Shown here: piece after piece, positions 17,119 through 26,103 of the stretch
How the letters are laid out: each line of letters starts with the position of its first letter
Numbering within the stretch: position 1 is the stretch's first letter
Notes under the pieces: model-generated
Told to the model about the DNA's origin: nothing
Database searches by the model: none
Seen by the model: only the letters and a program-made list of their open reading frames with translations
Assembly (NCBI GenBank): GCA_023390555.1
Contig: JAEWCQ010000029.1
Coordinates: forward strand, 23,810-87,809
DNA length: 64,000 nt
Origin: Bacillota bacterium
GTDB taxonomy: Bacteria > Bacillota > Clostridia > Lachnospirales > Lachnospiraceae
Reading direction: 5' to 3'
Translations under genes and position numbers: made by a program

Positions 17119-17823
17119 ATGGAATTCAAAAAATTAAATGCTCCTACCTTAAAGGAGCTGTTCGTTTCAGAACTTGAAAATATGATCCTGTCCGGGAAGC
17201 TGGAAATCGGCTCCAAACTTCCCTCCGAGCGGGAACTTGCCGCTTCCATGCAGGTCAGCCGTGCTGTCGTCAATGCGGGCATTGCTGAAATGGAAGCAAA
17301 GGGATTTCTCGTGGTTAAACCGCGCATCGGTACCTTCGTCGAAGACTACCGGCGAAACGGTTCTTTAAGCACGCTGATGTCCATTATGAACTACAATGGA
17401 GGCATGCTCCACAAAAAGGAAATCCGTTCCATCCTGGAAGTCCGTATCGTGTTGGATACACTGGCGGTTCAGCTTGTATGCAGACATGCTTCCGACGAAA
17501 GCATTCTCACTTTGCAGAAATTTGTAGATGATCTGGCAGACTGTAAAGATTCCGAACTTGCCGCAGAGCTCGCGTTTACCTTTCACCACGAGCTTGGGTT
17601 CATTACCGGCAACACTCTGCTCCCCCTGTTTTTTGTATCGTTCCGCAATCCGGTCGTCAGCCTCTGGATTCGTTTCTGCAACCATTATGGAATCGATGCC
17701 TTATATCAGAACACAAAATCGCTGTATCAGCTTATCCTGGAACGAAACGAGGAAGCAGCGATTGACTTCATTCAAAAATCAATCGGAGATTCGATCGGAG
17801 GCTCCCGCGAAATCTACCTGTAA
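17119..17823 (+). CDS. GntR-family (FadR/FCD subgroup) transcriptional regulator
   Basis: A 234-aa regulator with an N-terminal winged helix (residues 8-75: ELENMILSGKLEIGSKLPSERELAASMQVSR, then the wing FLVVKPRIGTFV) and an all-helical FCD ligand domain with conserved RSILEVRIVLDTLAV. FCD regulators respond to organic acids or sugar acids through metal-bound histidines; an HHEL pair is visible near residue 155. GAAGGAG precedes the ATG at 17119; the upstream in-frame reading to 17023 has no site. It is divergent from the acyltransferase and convergent with the amino-acid transporter, so its target is not evident. Confidence 0.88.
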   Translation: MEFKKLNAPTLKELFVSELENMILSGKLEIGSKLPSERELAASMQVSRAVVNAGIAEMEAKGFLVVKPRIGTFVEDYRRNGSLSTLMSIMNYNGGMLHKKEIRSILEVRIVLDTLAVQLVCRHASDESILTLQKFVDDLADCKDSELAAELAFTFHHELGFITGNTLLPLFFVSFRNPVVSLWIRFCNHYGIDALYQNTKSLYQLILERNEEAAIDFIQKSIGDSIGGSREIYL

Positions 17824-17830
17824 CAACAAA

Positions 17831-17858
17831 GACAGGCTGCCGAAACGGACTGCCTGTC
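17831..17858. terminator. hairpin between convergent genes
   Basis: GACAGGC (17831-17837) and GCCTGTC (17852-17858) form a stem between the ends of the GntR gene and the transporter ATPase. The minus-strand tail (TTTGTTGTTA) is T-rich, so it most likely ends the transporter message; for the plus strand it is weak. Confidence 0.5.
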
Positions 17859-17878
17859 TGTAGATTGCTTCTCTATTC

Positions 17879-18643
17879 TCAATTCGAGGAAAATCTCGCC
17901 AGAAACTGTCTGGTACGTTCTTCTCTCGGATGTTCGATGACCTCTCTCGGATCTCCCTCTTCAATAATGTAACCGCCATCCATGAAAATGACACGGTCTG
18001 CTACATCTCTTGCAAATGCCATCTCATGCGTTACAATTACCATTGTCATACGCTCATCTGCCAGCTGGCGGATGACTTTTAATATCTCACCCGTCAGCTC
18101 CGGATCAAGCGCGGAAGTCGGTTCATCGAAAAACAGTATGGACGGATTTAATGCCAGTGCCCGTGCAATCGCTACTCGCTGCTGCTGTCCGCCGGACAGC
18201 TGACACGGATAATAATCTGCCTTATCCTCCAGACCCATCTTCTTTAACAGATCTTCGGCCTGCCGATACACCTCAGCCTTGTTCCTTTTCTGAATATGAA
18301 TTGGTGCATCCGTAATATGTTTCCACACCGAATAATGCGGAAACAGATTGAAATTCTGAAATACCAGACCAAAATATCCCTGGATCTGTTTTAACTTTTT
18401 TGCATCTGCATATATGGCATGTCCCGCTTCATCACTTGTCACTGCGGCTTCGCCAAGATATACCAGATTTCCGCTGTCCATTTTTTCCAGCATGGTCGCA
18501 CAGCGAAGCAGGGTGGATTTTCCGGAACCGGAAGGACCGATAATTGCAACGACCTCTCCTTCTTCCACTGCGAGGGATATATCATGGAGAACATCGAGAT
18601 TTTCAAAACTCTTCTTTAAATTGCCGATCTCTAATAACTTCAT
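17879..18643 (-). CDS. polar amino-acid ABC transporter, ATP-binding subunit
   Basis: A 254-aa ATPase of the GlnQ/ArtP class. Walker A is GPSGSGKST, the signature LSGGQQQRVAIARAL, Walker B ILFFDEPTSALD, and the switch histidine is in VIVTHEMAFA. It powers the permease encoded just upstream (13-base gap). Family length is slightly above average through a short insertion after AVTSDEAGHAIYADAKK, seen in some Clostridial members. Specificity is set by the binding protein, not by this subunit. Confidence 0.93.
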   Translation of the reverse strand: MKLLEIGNLKKSFENLDVLHDISLAVEEGEVVAIIGPSGSGKSTLLRCATMLEKMDSGNLVYLGEAAVTSDEAGHAIYADAKKLKQIQGYFGLVFQNFNLFPHYSVWKHITDAPIHIQKRNKAEVYRQAEDLLKKMGLEDKADYYPCQLSGGQQQRVAIARALALNPSILFFDEPTSALDPELTGEILKVIRQLADERMTMVIVTHEMAFARDVADRVIFMDGGYIIEEGDPREVIEHPREERTRQFLARFSSN

Positions 18644-18656
18644 CTTACATCCTCCA

Positions 18657-19307
18657 TTATTGATAGTAGCTCAAACGTTTTTCCAGATAGCCCATCACTG
18701 CTGCTACGATCAGATTAAATACGTAGTAAAACAGTCCGGCAATAAACAGCGGCACAATCGTTGTCTTTGCCGCAGCAATCTGCTTTGCAAGTGTGAACAT
18801 CTCCGTATATGCAAGTACAAATGCCAGCGACGTATCCTTTACCAGTGTAATCACCTCATTCGTCACCGGCGGAAGAACACGTCTGGTCATCTGCGGAAAG
18901 ATGATCTTAAAGAATGTCTGTATCCGGGAATAACCGAGCACATTGGCAGCTTCGTACTGTCCGCCCGGAATTGACTGAATACCGGAACGGTAAATCTCGG
19001 CAAAATAAGCTGCGTAATTAATCGAGAAGCCGACAATTGTTGCCGTAAGCTGGTAATTCGGCGGTGTATTTACACCAAGTACATAATAAGGTCCGTAATA
19101 GACGACCAGAAGCTGCAGCATCAGCGGTGTTCCGCGCATAATGGAGATATACAGCTTAACCAGCCACTGAAGCGGTTTAAATTTTGACATTCTTCCGAAT
19201 GCCACAACAAGACCGAGCGGCATGGAAAATACCAGCGTTAATATAAAAATCGATACGGTTGCCAGCATACCGGATGCCAGCTGTTGTATTACTGCAAATA
19301 AAGACAT
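18657..19307 (-). CDS. polar amino-acid ABC transporter, permease subunit
   Basis: A 216-aa HisM/GlnP-type permease with about five membrane segments. The EAA loop that docks with the ATPase reads EAANVLGYSRIQTFFKIIFPQ-like, near residues 140-160. One permease gene is present, so the channel is probably a homodimer. It lies between the binding protein and ATPase genes in a three-gene operon. Confidence 0.92.
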   Translation of the reverse strand: MSLFAVIQQLASGMLATVSIFILTLVFSMPLGLVVAFGRMSKFKPLQWLVKLYISIMRGTPLMLQLLVVYYGPYYVLGVNTPPNYQLTATIVGFSINYAAYFAEIYRSGIQSIPGGQYEAANVLGYSRIQTFFKIIFPQMTRRVLPPVTNEVITLVKDTSLAFVLAYTEMFTLAKQIAAAKTTIVPLFIAGLFYYVFNLIVAAVMGYLEKRLSYYQ

Positions 19308-19336
19308 TCTTGTTCACCTTTCACTTTATAAGGATT

Positions 19337-20218
19337 TTATTTCTGCCCGAGACAGATCATCTCAGGAAGATTGTAGTCCGAATATTTATCTGCGATAGCT
19401 TCAAACGATCCGTCTGCAACCATCTCGTATAACGTCTCCTGCACTTTGTCACGAAGACTTGTATTTCCTAATTTGAATCCAACTGCGTACTGCTCCGTGG
19501 ATACCTTATCATCCAAAATCTTAAAACCATCTCCGCGGGAACCGGTCTGATACTTTGCAACACCGATATCCAAAACGACCGCATCCACGGCACCGGATTC
19601 GAGATTCATAAATGCCGTATTATAATCGGCAACCTGCTGCAATTCCTGAAAGCTTGCAGTCAATGCCAGATTCTCATCATTATCTTCCTCATCGGTCAAT
19701 GCCGCAAGACCGGAAGAATCCGCCTGAACAGCGACTACTTTTCCCGCAAGGTCATCTAACTTCTGAATATCGGAATCGGAACGGACAACGACAACGATAC
19801 TGTTATCTACATACGGATCGGTCCAGGTATATTCATCCTCGCGTCCGGTCATGGTAAAACCGTTCCAGATACAGTCGATCGAGCCGGAATTCAGTTCCAT
19901 ATCCTTCGTATCCCAATTGATCGGCTTCTTCACAAGTTCCCAGCCGTTCCGGTCACAGACTTCCTGTGCCAGATCCAGATCAAATCCTGTATAATCCCCA
20001 TTGTCATCCATATATCCATACGGTGGAAATTCCGCATCAAATCCTACGATTAACTGTGTACGGTCCGACTCTGATCCTGTACTTTCTGTTCCATCCTGTA
20101 CCGCCTCTGTCGTATCACCGTCAGAGGCCGAATTATCCTCTGTCTTATTGGTTCCGCATGCCATCATGGAAACCGCCATTGCCATTGTCAAAAAGATTGC
20201 AACTGCTCTTTTCTTCAT
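19337..20218 (-). CDS. polar amino-acid ABC transporter, substrate-binding lipoprotein
   Basis: A 293-aa extracellular binding protein. The signal peptide ends in a lipobox-like SMMAC with the lipidated Cys at residue 21, followed by an acidic Ser/Thr-rich linker to residue 50. The SBP_bac_3 domain then shows LIVGFDAEFPPYGYMDDNGDYTGFD-type opening, a IWNGFTMTGREDEYTWTDPY block, and AVVLDIGVAKY. The family binds glutamine, cystine, histidine or related amino acids; the exact ligand is not decidable here. GGAGG precedes the ATG. Confidence 0.92.
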   Translation of the reverse strand: MKKRAVAIFLTMAMAVSMMACGTNKTEDNSASDGDTTEAVQDGTESTGSESDRTQLIVGFDAEFPPYGYMDDNGDYTGFDLDLAQEVCDRNGWELVKKPINWDTKDMELNSGSIDCIWNGFTMTGREDEYTWTDPYVDNSIVVVVRSDSDIQKLDDLAGKVVAVQADSSGLAALTDEEDNDENLALTASFQELQQVADYNTAFMNLESGAVDAVVLDIGVAKYQTGSRGDGFKILDDKVSTEQYAVGFKLGNTSLRDKVQETLYEMVADGSFEAIADKYSDYNLPEMICLGQK

Positions 20219-20263
20219 ATTGTTTCCTCCTCAAAAGTACCTTTTTACACCTTGTACTTTAGT

Positions 20264-20292
20264 ATACTACCATGATAAAATCGTAATGTAAA
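20264..20292 (-). promoter_or_regulatory. promoter of the amino-acid transporter operon
   Basis: Minus-strand TTTACA (20287-20292) and TAGTAT (20264-20269) with a 17-base spacer, about 45 bases before the binding-protein start codon. No riboswitch-like structure is apparent in the short leader. Confidence 0.6.
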
Positions 20293-20344
20293 CCTCTTTT
20301 ATTCCGCAGATTTGTAAATCCATGCCCGTTAAGCGCGGTGTTTC

Positions 20345-20373
20345 TTTACATTTTTTTCAAAGTATGCTACTTT
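20345..20373 (+). promoter_or_regulatory. promoter of the DUF4250 gene cluster
   Basis: Plus-strand TTTACA (20345-20350) and TACTTT (20368-20373) with a 17-base spacer, 40 bases before the ATG at 20414. A moderate match only. Confidence 0.4.
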
Positions 20374-20413
20374 GTTTTCACGATACATTCATTTTGTTTT
20401 AAAGGAGTTTTTT

Positions 20414-20596
20414 ATGAATACGAATCTTCCCTCAGACCCTTTGATTCTCTTAAGCTTTGTAAATACACAACTGCGCGATTTTTATCCCTCTCTGGATGAC
20501 TTCTGTACAACCTTCCAGCTGGATGAAACAGAACTGCAGACAAAGCTTTCTGTCATTGATTATGCATACGACGCCGCAACGAATCAGTTTACCTGA
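20414..20596 (+). CDS. DUF4250 domain small protein
   Basis: A 60-aa soluble protein. The text LPSDPLILLSFVNTQLRD, the FYPSLDDFC segment and the closing YAYDAATNQF are typical of the DUF4250 family, a small conserved Firmicutes protein of unknown function with a likely winged-helix-like fold. The ATG at 20414 has AAAGGAG six bases upstream; the upstream in-frame reading to 20372 overlaps the promoter and is rejected. First of three plus-strand genes. Confidence 0.8.
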   Translation: MNTNLPSDPLILLSFVNTQLRDFYPSLDDFCTTFQLDETELQTKLSVIDYAYDAATNQFT

Positions 20597-20677
20597 TCAC
20601 CGCATTTCGATTTCCGGCATGAACCCATGTCACTGTTTCCTCATAACATAATAGTGAGAAACATGTGAGGTTTTGCC

Positions 20678-20869
20678 ATGAACCCATGTACCACCGCTTT
20701 TGCCGTTACTTCTCTTGCCTGCAGCCTCTTTCAATGTCTGCCGGAAGAAGAAATTGAAGTCCTTGCCGCCTCTCTCTCACAGTTAGGCGATACACTCGCT
20801 ACCATGCTCGCACAGGAAGCTCTTAACAGTTCCTCGTGCAGTCCTTCACCAGCCAATGATTCGGAGTAA
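20678..20869 (+). CDS. small conserved protein (possibly DUF6774)
   Basis: A 63-aa protein, MNPCTTAFAVTSLACSLFQC, then EEEIEVLAASLSQLGDTLATMLAQEAL and a Ser-rich tail. The N-terminal cysteines and the LSQLGDTLATML helix resemble a small family found in many Lachnospiraceae genomes (I believe DUF6774). Function unknown. It lies three bases before the next gene, so coupled expression is likely. In the 81-base gap before it an imperfect GTTTC/GAAAC inverted repeat is present. Confidence 0.65.
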   Translation: MNPCTTAFAVTSLACSLFQCLPEEEIEVLAASLSQLGDTLATMLAQEALNSSSCSPSPANDSE

Positions 20870-20872
20870 ACC

Positions 20873-21709
20873 ATGTCTCTATTTGATGAACTGCTGCAAT
20901 TCCAGATTCTGCCGCACGCCCGGAACGACTGGGCGGAATATCGCACTGCCGTTACCGCTTATCTCCTGCAGCATACCGAGCCGCAAAGCAGTGTTGCAGT
21001 ATTCGGAGCCGGCAGATGCAATGATATTGATTTAAGGGAATTCCGGAAGCATTTTTCTTCCGTTACGCTTATCGATTCCAACCGTGATTCAATGCAGGAG
21101 GCACTTGCCGCCTATGACCTGACAGACGATCCGTCAATGCATCTTTTTTCCTGTGACTTTACGGGCATTACACCGCAAGATTACCGGAATTTTTCCGATG
21201 CACTGACTTCCTTTTGTCAGGTAAACGGCAGTCGGACAGACATCCGTCTGCTTGCCGATTATGCGGTTTCCGGATTGGACAGCTTATATGTAAAGGCAGA
21301 CCAGCATAGCCCTGATTTTGGAACCGGCTGTTTCGACTACTCCATGGCCTTTGGCGTTCACAGCCAGATTAACAGCATGGCCGCCTGGATATTCTCAGCA
21401 TTTGCCGCCCAGTTGGGACAGCAGGAACCTTCCGTGGAATCCCGCATCATACGTGCGAATGACAGGCTGATTCCGCGTCTCAATGACGCCATTTTAAAAG
21501 CAACGAAAACAGCAGCATTTTTCGGTTGTGAGCTGAAAAATACTGCTGTTTCCGGAAGTATCCAGGGCGCCTGCCAGTGCATCGAAGATCTCCACAAACG
21601 CGGAATCGTTACGGAACAGGCCGTGACACTCTGGCCCTTTGATCAGAACCAGAATATAATCTACCAGATGCTTATTCAAAAAGCCAGCTGTACCGCTTCT
21701 TCAATCTGA
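20873..21709 (+). CDS. conserved protein with methyltransferase-like Rossmann core
   Basis: A 278-aa protein. SVAVFGAGRCNDIDL around residue 42 and VTLIDSNRDS resemble motif I and the acidic strand of SAM methyltransferases, with GAGRCND in place of the usual GxGxG. The C-terminal half is helical and ends in WPFDQNQNIIYQMLIQKA, a block conserved in related unassigned proteins. It could be an rRNA/tRNA or small-molecule methyltransferase, or a non-catalytic relative. It is coupled to the upstream small protein gene by three bases. Confidence 0.6.
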   Translation: MSLFDELLQFQILPHARNDWAEYRTAVTAYLLQHTEPQSSVAVFGAGRCNDIDLREFRKHFSSVTLIDSNRDSMQEALAAYDLTDDPSMHLFSCDFTGITPQDYRNFSDALTSFCQVNGSRTDIRLLADYAVSGLDSLYVKADQHSPDFGTGCFDYSMAFGVHSQINSMAAWIFSAFAAQLGQQEPSVESRIIRANDRLIPRLNDAILKATKTAAFFGCELKNTAVSGSIQGACQCIEDLHKRGIVTEQAVTLWPFDQNQNIIYQMLIQKASCTASSI

Positions 21710-21745
21710 TATCTCCGCTTTTTCCGTTTCCCTCTGTCTGAAGTC

Positions 21746-21985
21746 TTACATTCCCTGTGAGATTTCTTTTAAAGCCTCTACCAGCTGCATATCATCCGCT
21801 GTCAACCGCAGATTCGAGCTGACGGTCTCCCCTTCCGGGGTTGTGACCGTAATTTCCAGTACACTGCCCTCCCGGATTCCGTTCTGTCCGACTGCCTGCA
21901 GGAATTTCGGAAATTTGGGATGATTTCCTGTAAACTTCTCCCATAGTGATTTTATCTGTAATAATTTCATTGGATTCACTGCCAT
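21746..21985 (-). CDS. small conserved hypothetical protein
   Basis: A 79-aa protein, MAVNPMKLLQIKSLWEKF, with KFPKFLQAVGQNGIREGSVLEI and a C-terminal TADDMQLVEALKEI helix. Similar small proteins are widespread in Lachnospiraceae and unassigned. GGAG lies eight bases before the ATG at 21985; the longer reading to 22087 overlaps the ABC gene and is rejected. It sits 37 bases after the exporter genes and may share their message. Confidence 0.65.
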   Translation of the reverse strand: MAVNPMKLLQIKSLWEKFTGNHPKFPKFLQAVGQNGIREGSVLEITVTTPEGETVSSNLRLTADDMQLVEALKEISQGM

Positions 21986-22022
21986 GTCTGTTTCTCCTCT
22001 TTCTTTAAAATTTAACCGTACC

Positions 22023-23780
22023 TCACATAGAAAACTGACTGTTATAGAGATTCGCATAAAAACCTTTTTTTGCCAGCAGTGTCTCATGATTTCCCTGTTC
22101 GATAATGTGTCCGTCTTTCATGACAAGTATGATATCCGCCTCCTGGATAGTGGACAGGCGGTGTGCAACAATAAAACTGGTTCTGCCCTTCATCATCTTC
22201 GCAAACGCATTCTGAATGCGCTGTTCGGTTCTGGTGTCAATCGAAGAAGTCGCCTCATCGAGAATCAGCATCGGCGGCAGGCAGAGCATTACACGCGTGA
22301 TACAAAGCAGCTGCTTTTGTCCCTGAGAAAGGCTTCCGCCGTCTTCTCCGATTACGGTATCGTAGCCGTTCGGAAGTCTCGTGATAAAACCATGTGCATG
22401 TGCGGCCTTTGCTGCTTCCACGATCTCCCGCTCAGTTGCCTCCGGTTTTCCCATTTGAATATTTTCACGGATGGTTCCATGCTTCAGCCAGGTTTCCTGA
22501 AGCACCATGCCATAAGAACTTCGAAGGCTCTTTCTCGTTATGTGCCTGATCTCCTCCCCGCTGACACGAATCTGTCCGCTGTCGGTATCATAAAAGCGCA
22601 TCAAAAGATTGATAATCGTTGTCTTTCCACATCCGGTAGGACCTACAATTGCCACGCGTTGTCCCGGTTTTACCAGGAGATTGAACTCTTCAATCAGTTT
22701 CCGATCTTTCGAATAAGAGAAGTATACCTGTTCGAGAATCACGCTTCCGTCGACCTGATCTAGCGTCACGGCATCGGATGCATCCGCAGGTTCCGGTTCT
22801 TCCTCAATCAACTCAAAGATTCTGGCTGCACAGGCAAGTGCATTCTGCAGCTCTGTGATAACACCGGATATTTCATTGAATGGCTTCGTATACTGATTTG
22901 CATAGCTTAAGAAACAGGAAAGCTGCCCTACGCTGATTCCACCCATAATCGCAGATAACGCTCCGGCAACACCGACACCAGCATAGACCAGTGAATTGAT
23001 AAATCTGGTCGAAGGATTCGTCAGGCTCGAATAGAAAATCGCACGCAGCGAGCATTGTTCCAGACGGTCATTGATCTCATCGAACTGATGCAGTGCTTCT
23101 TCTTCATGGCCGAACGCTTTTACCACTTTCTGATTGCCGATCATTTCCTCCACGAGAGCCGTCTGCTCGCCTCTGGTGGAAGACTGCTGCTGAAACATGG
23201 AAAATGTCCTTTTCGCAATAAAGCCTGCCACAGCAAAAGAAAGCGGTGTGATCAGTACGACAACAAGCGTTATTTTCACATTGATACTCAGCATGAAAAG
23301 AAGTGTGCCAAGGATGGTAACCACTCCTGTAAAGAACTGGGTAAAGCCCATCAGCAAACCGTCTGCGAACTGATCCACATCTGCGATCACACGGCTTACA
23401 ACATCTCCATAGGAATGTGAATCCAGATATTTCAACGGAAGACGCTCTATCTTTTCAAATGCCTCGGTACGGATATCCTGTACGACGCGGTATGTCATTT
23501 TATTGTTACAGATATTCATGATCCATTGGGCGAAAGCCGTAAGCAGAATGACAGCAATCATTTTCTTTAGGATGTCAAAAATGGAGGGGAAATCAACCCT
23601 GCCTTTTCCCAGAATGTCATCAATCGCATATCCGGTCAGAATCGGAATGTAAAGCGTCAAAACCACACTGAGTGCGGCAAGTACGATAGATAGGATCAGA
23701 TAGACCCAGTATTTTCGGATATAACGGAATACTTTGGAAAGTGTATCTTTCTGCTTCTGTTTTTTTTCTGCTTCCTGCAT
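22023..23780 (-). CDS. ABC exporter subunit (membrane-ATPase fusion)
   Basis: A 585-aa half-transporter: six membrane segments (about 30-310), then the ATPase with Walker A GPTGCGKTT, signature LSQGQKQLLCITRVML, Walker B MLILDEATSSID and the H-loop IVAHRLSTI. The catalytic Glu is present, so this subunit carries the competent site of a heterodimer with the next gene. Stop and start overlap by one base (TAATG). Homologues include LmrCD/BmrCD-type drug exporters; in this surroundings a peptide or lipid-linked substrate is also possible. Confidence 0.9.
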   Translation of the reverse strand: MQEAEKKQKQKDTLSKVFRYIRKYWVYLILSIVLAALSVVLTLYIPILTGYAIDDILGKGRVDFPSIFDILKKMIAVILLTAFAQWIMNICNNKMTYRVVQDIRTEAFEKIERLPLKYLDSHSYGDVVSRVIADVDQFADGLLMGFTQFFTGVVTILGTLLFMLSINVKITLVVVLITPLSFAVAGFIAKRTFSMFQQQSSTRGEQTALVEEMIGNQKVVKAFGHEEEALHQFDEINDRLEQCSLRAIFYSSLTNPSTRFINSLVYAGVGVAGALSAIMGGISVGQLSCFLSYANQYTKPFNEISGVITELQNALACAARIFELIEEEPEPADASDAVTLDQVDGSVILEQVYFSYSKDRKLIEEFNLLVKPGQRVAIVGPTGCGKTTIINLLMRFYDTDSGQIRVSGEEIRHITRKSLRSSYGMVLQETWLKHGTIRENIQMGKPEATEREIVEAAKAAHAHGFITRLPNGYDTVIGEDGGSLSQGQKQLLCITRVMLCLPPMLILDEATSSIDTRTEQRIQNAFAKMMKGRTSFIVAHRLSTIQEADIILVMKDGHIIEQGNHETLLAKKGFYANLYNSQFSM

Positions 23781-25519
23781 TATGCACGCACCTCACTTTC
23801 CTGTTTTTTCTGAAACTGAGAGTAGTAAATTTCCTGGTAGACTTCACAGCTTTTCAGCAGCGTTTCATGATTGCCAAGTCCCACTGCCCTTCCCTCGTCC
23901 AGCACCAGGATCTGATCGGCATGCAGGATAGAGGCTGCTCTCTGTGATACGATAAATACGGCAGGCCGTGTCTCCATTTCGCGGATTGCGTGCCGCAGCT
24001 TCGCATCTGTCGCATAATCCAGTGCAGAAGCACTGTCATCGAGAATCAGGATCTCCGGCTTTTTCACCAGTGCACGCGCAATGGTCAGTCTTTGCTTCTG
24101 ACCACCCGAAAGATTGCGTCCCCCCTGTTCAATTTCCGCATCCAGACTGCCTTTTTTCTGCCGAACAAATTCTCTTGCCTGTGCAGTCTCAAGCGCTTCC
24201 ATAAGTTCTTCTTCCGTGGCATCTTTTTTCCCCCATTGGAGATTGTCCCGGATTGTCCCTTTAAAAAGCACTGCTTTTTGTGGTACGACACCAATCTTAT
24301 CCCGCAGTTTTTCAAAAGAATAGTCCCTGACGTTACTGCCGTCTACCAGCACTGTACCTTCGGAAACGTCATAAAATCTGGGGATGAGATTAACTACAGT
24401 TGATTTTCCGGAACCCGTTCCGCCAATAATACCTATCGTTTCACCAGGTCTGACTTTCAAACTGATGTCCGATACGGCCGGAGCTCCTCCATCCTGATAC
24501 CGCATGGAGACATGCTCGAATACAACGGCATATTCCTGCGATGCCTCCGATGTCTGCACCTTTCCCTCTTCCATTGTGGTGTGCAGTTCCATGACATCTG
24601 CAATCCGGTTTCCGCAGGCAACTGCTTTGGTGACTGTAATTATAAGATTTGCCAGCTTTACAAGCTCGATCAGAATCTGAGACATGTAATTGACCAGTGC
24701 CACGACCTCACCCTGCGTGATAATTCCACTGTTCACACGAATCGCGCCCGTCCAGATCAGTACCGCTATCGCAGCATTGATGATCACATAAGTCAATGGG
24801 TTCATCAGCGCAGATATTTTTCCAACGTACAGCTGCAATCCCGTCAGAAACCGGTTCTTTTCGCGGAAGGCTTCTATTTCTTCCTGTTCCTTATGAAACG
24901 CCCGGATGACCCTGCTTCCGGTCAGATTCTCCCGTGTTATCCCAAGCACATCATCCAGACCAGCCTGCACTTTGCGAAATAACGGGATGCTGATCAGCAT
25001 GATTCCAAATACCACGATGGCAAGTAGCGGAATTGTGACTACAAATATCAGTGCCGCCTTTACATCAATCGTAAAAGCCATGATCATGGCACCAAACACA
25101 ATGAACGGGGAACGTAAAAACAGACGCAGCACCAGATTGACTCCTGACTGCACCTGATTGATATCACTCGTCATCCTCGTAATCATCGTAGAAGTACCGA
25201 GTGTGTCATACTCCGTATAAGACAGGCTTTGCAGATGGGCAAACAACGTATGCCGCAGCTTTGTTGCAAAACCGACGGCTGCCTTTGCGGCAAAAAACTG
25301 GGCTGTAATCGAACAGGTCAGTCCAATGACCGCCAGCAAAATCAATATGCCGCACATCCGCAGAATATAACCCTGATCGGCATTTGCAATACCATTGTCA
25401 ATAATCGCCGCCATTACAAGCGGTACAAATAATTCAAAGGAAGCCTCCAGCATCTTAAACAGCGGTGCAAGGACACTCTCCTTTTTATAATCTTTCAAAT
25501 AAGCAAGCAGTTTTCTCAT
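23780..25519 (-). CDS. ABC exporter subunit with degenerate ATPase site
   Basis: A 579-aa half-transporter with six membrane segments and an ATPase domain: Walker A GGTGSGKST, signature LSGGQKQRL, but Walker B reads ILILDDSASALD, with Asp where the catalytic Glu should be. This is the usual asymmetry of heterodimeric exporters, pairing with the subunit encoded downstream. GGAGG stands five bases before the ATG. It begins 12 bases after the S26 peptidase gene, so peptidase and exporter are one transcription unit. Confidence 0.9.
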   Translation of the reverse strand: MRKLLAYLKDYKKESVLAPLFKMLEASFELFVPLVMAAIIDNGIANADQGYILRMCGILILLAVIGLTCSITAQFFAAKAAVGFATKLRHTLFAHLQSLSYTEYDTLGTSTMITRMTSDINQVQSGVNLVLRLFLRSPFIVFGAMIMAFTIDVKAALIFVVTIPLLAIVVFGIMLISIPLFRKVQAGLDDVLGITRENLTGSRVIRAFHKEQEEIEAFREKNRFLTGLQLYVGKISALMNPLTYVIINAAIAVLIWTGAIRVNSGIITQGEVVALVNYMSQILIELVKLANLIITVTKAVACGNRIADVMELHTTMEEGKVQTSEASQEYAVVFEHVSMRYQDGGAPAVSDISLKVRPGETIGIIGGTGSGKSTVVNLIPRFYDVSEGTVLVDGSNVRDYSFEKLRDKIGVVPQKAVLFKGTIRDNLQWGKKDATEEELMEALETAQAREFVRQKKGSLDAEIEQGGRNLSGGQKQRLTIARALVKKPEILILDDSASALDYATDAKLRHAIREMETRPAVFIVSQRAASILHADQILVLDEGRAVGLGNHETLLKSCEVYQEIYYSQFQKKQESEVRA

Positions 25520-25531
25520 GATAGCCTCCAG

Positions 25532-25957
25532 TTATTCCCTCTTTTTCACCCGAAATACATGGACCGTTTTTGCCAGAACAGGACGGAACGGTCTGAGCAA
25601 AAGCCAGATTCTGCTGTACAGCACGTAAACCGGATTTGATACGGATATTTCTTTCCCCCTGCGTACAAATCCGACGAGGACACCGCGCATCTGATCTGCA
25701 CGCAGTGGCCCTTCCAGCTCCATCTGATTATCTCCCACCATATAAAAAGTATCCTTCTCCTTTTTCCAGATCCGATGCAGAACCAGAATACTGTTTTCCC
25801 TCCGGTACAACACGACGTCTCCGCGCTTTAATTGCGAAGGATCTGCATTCTTTAGAATTACCTCATCCCTGCCCGGAACGAGCATCGGATACATACTGTA
25901 TCCCGTTGTCTGAATCCGAATGATCCGGCCCTCCATCAACAGTTTCTCCAAATCCAT
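25532..25957 (-). CDS. S24/S26-family signal-peptidase-like protein without membrane anchor
   Basis: A 141-aa protein. TTGYSMYPMLVPGRD gives the catalytic Ser21, and GDVVLYRRENSILVLHRI gives His61, the Ser-His arrangement of archaeal/ER-type signal peptidases; the Lys of bacterial SPase I is not used. YMVGDNQMELEGPL matches the conserved GDN box. There is no N-terminal membrane segment; the hydrophobic C-terminal VYVLYSRIWLLLRPF may bind membrane. The ATG at 25957 was chosen over the long reading from 26065, which crosses the divergent promoter. Such peptidases accompany PqqD/HprK-like genes, as here. Confidence 0.8.
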   Translation of the reverse strand: MDLEKLLMEGRIIRIQTTGYSMYPMLVPGRDEVILKNADPSQLKRGDVVLYRRENSILVLHRIWKKEKDTFYMVGDNQMELEGPLRADQMRGVLVGFVRRGKEISVSNPVYVLYSRIWLLLRPFRPVLAKTVHVFRVKKRE

Positions 25958-26020
25958 TTCGTTTCCTTTCCTGCGCGCTCCGCACCGGATATCTGTCTCT
26001 TTTTTTGCAAATCTTTTGCT

Positions 26021-26053
26021 ATTGTAGCATTTTTTTGAATGAAATGCTATAAT
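26021..26053. promoter_or_regulatory. palindromic divergent promoter (S26 peptidase / PqqD-HprK), copy 1
   Basis: Plus strand TGCTATAAT (26045-26053) and minus strand TGCTACAAT (26021-26029) are two extended -10 boxes facing outward within one imperfect palindrome, half-site TAGCATTT/AAATGCTA. The element is repeated, at identical length and spacing, at 32873-32905. The two polymerase sites overlap, so occupancy should be mutually exclusive, or a dimeric regulator binds the palindrome. Confidence 0.7.
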
Positions 26054-26103
26054 AACCTCCAACATAGGAAATAGATCCGACTCATGATATCAGGAGGAAT
26101 GGT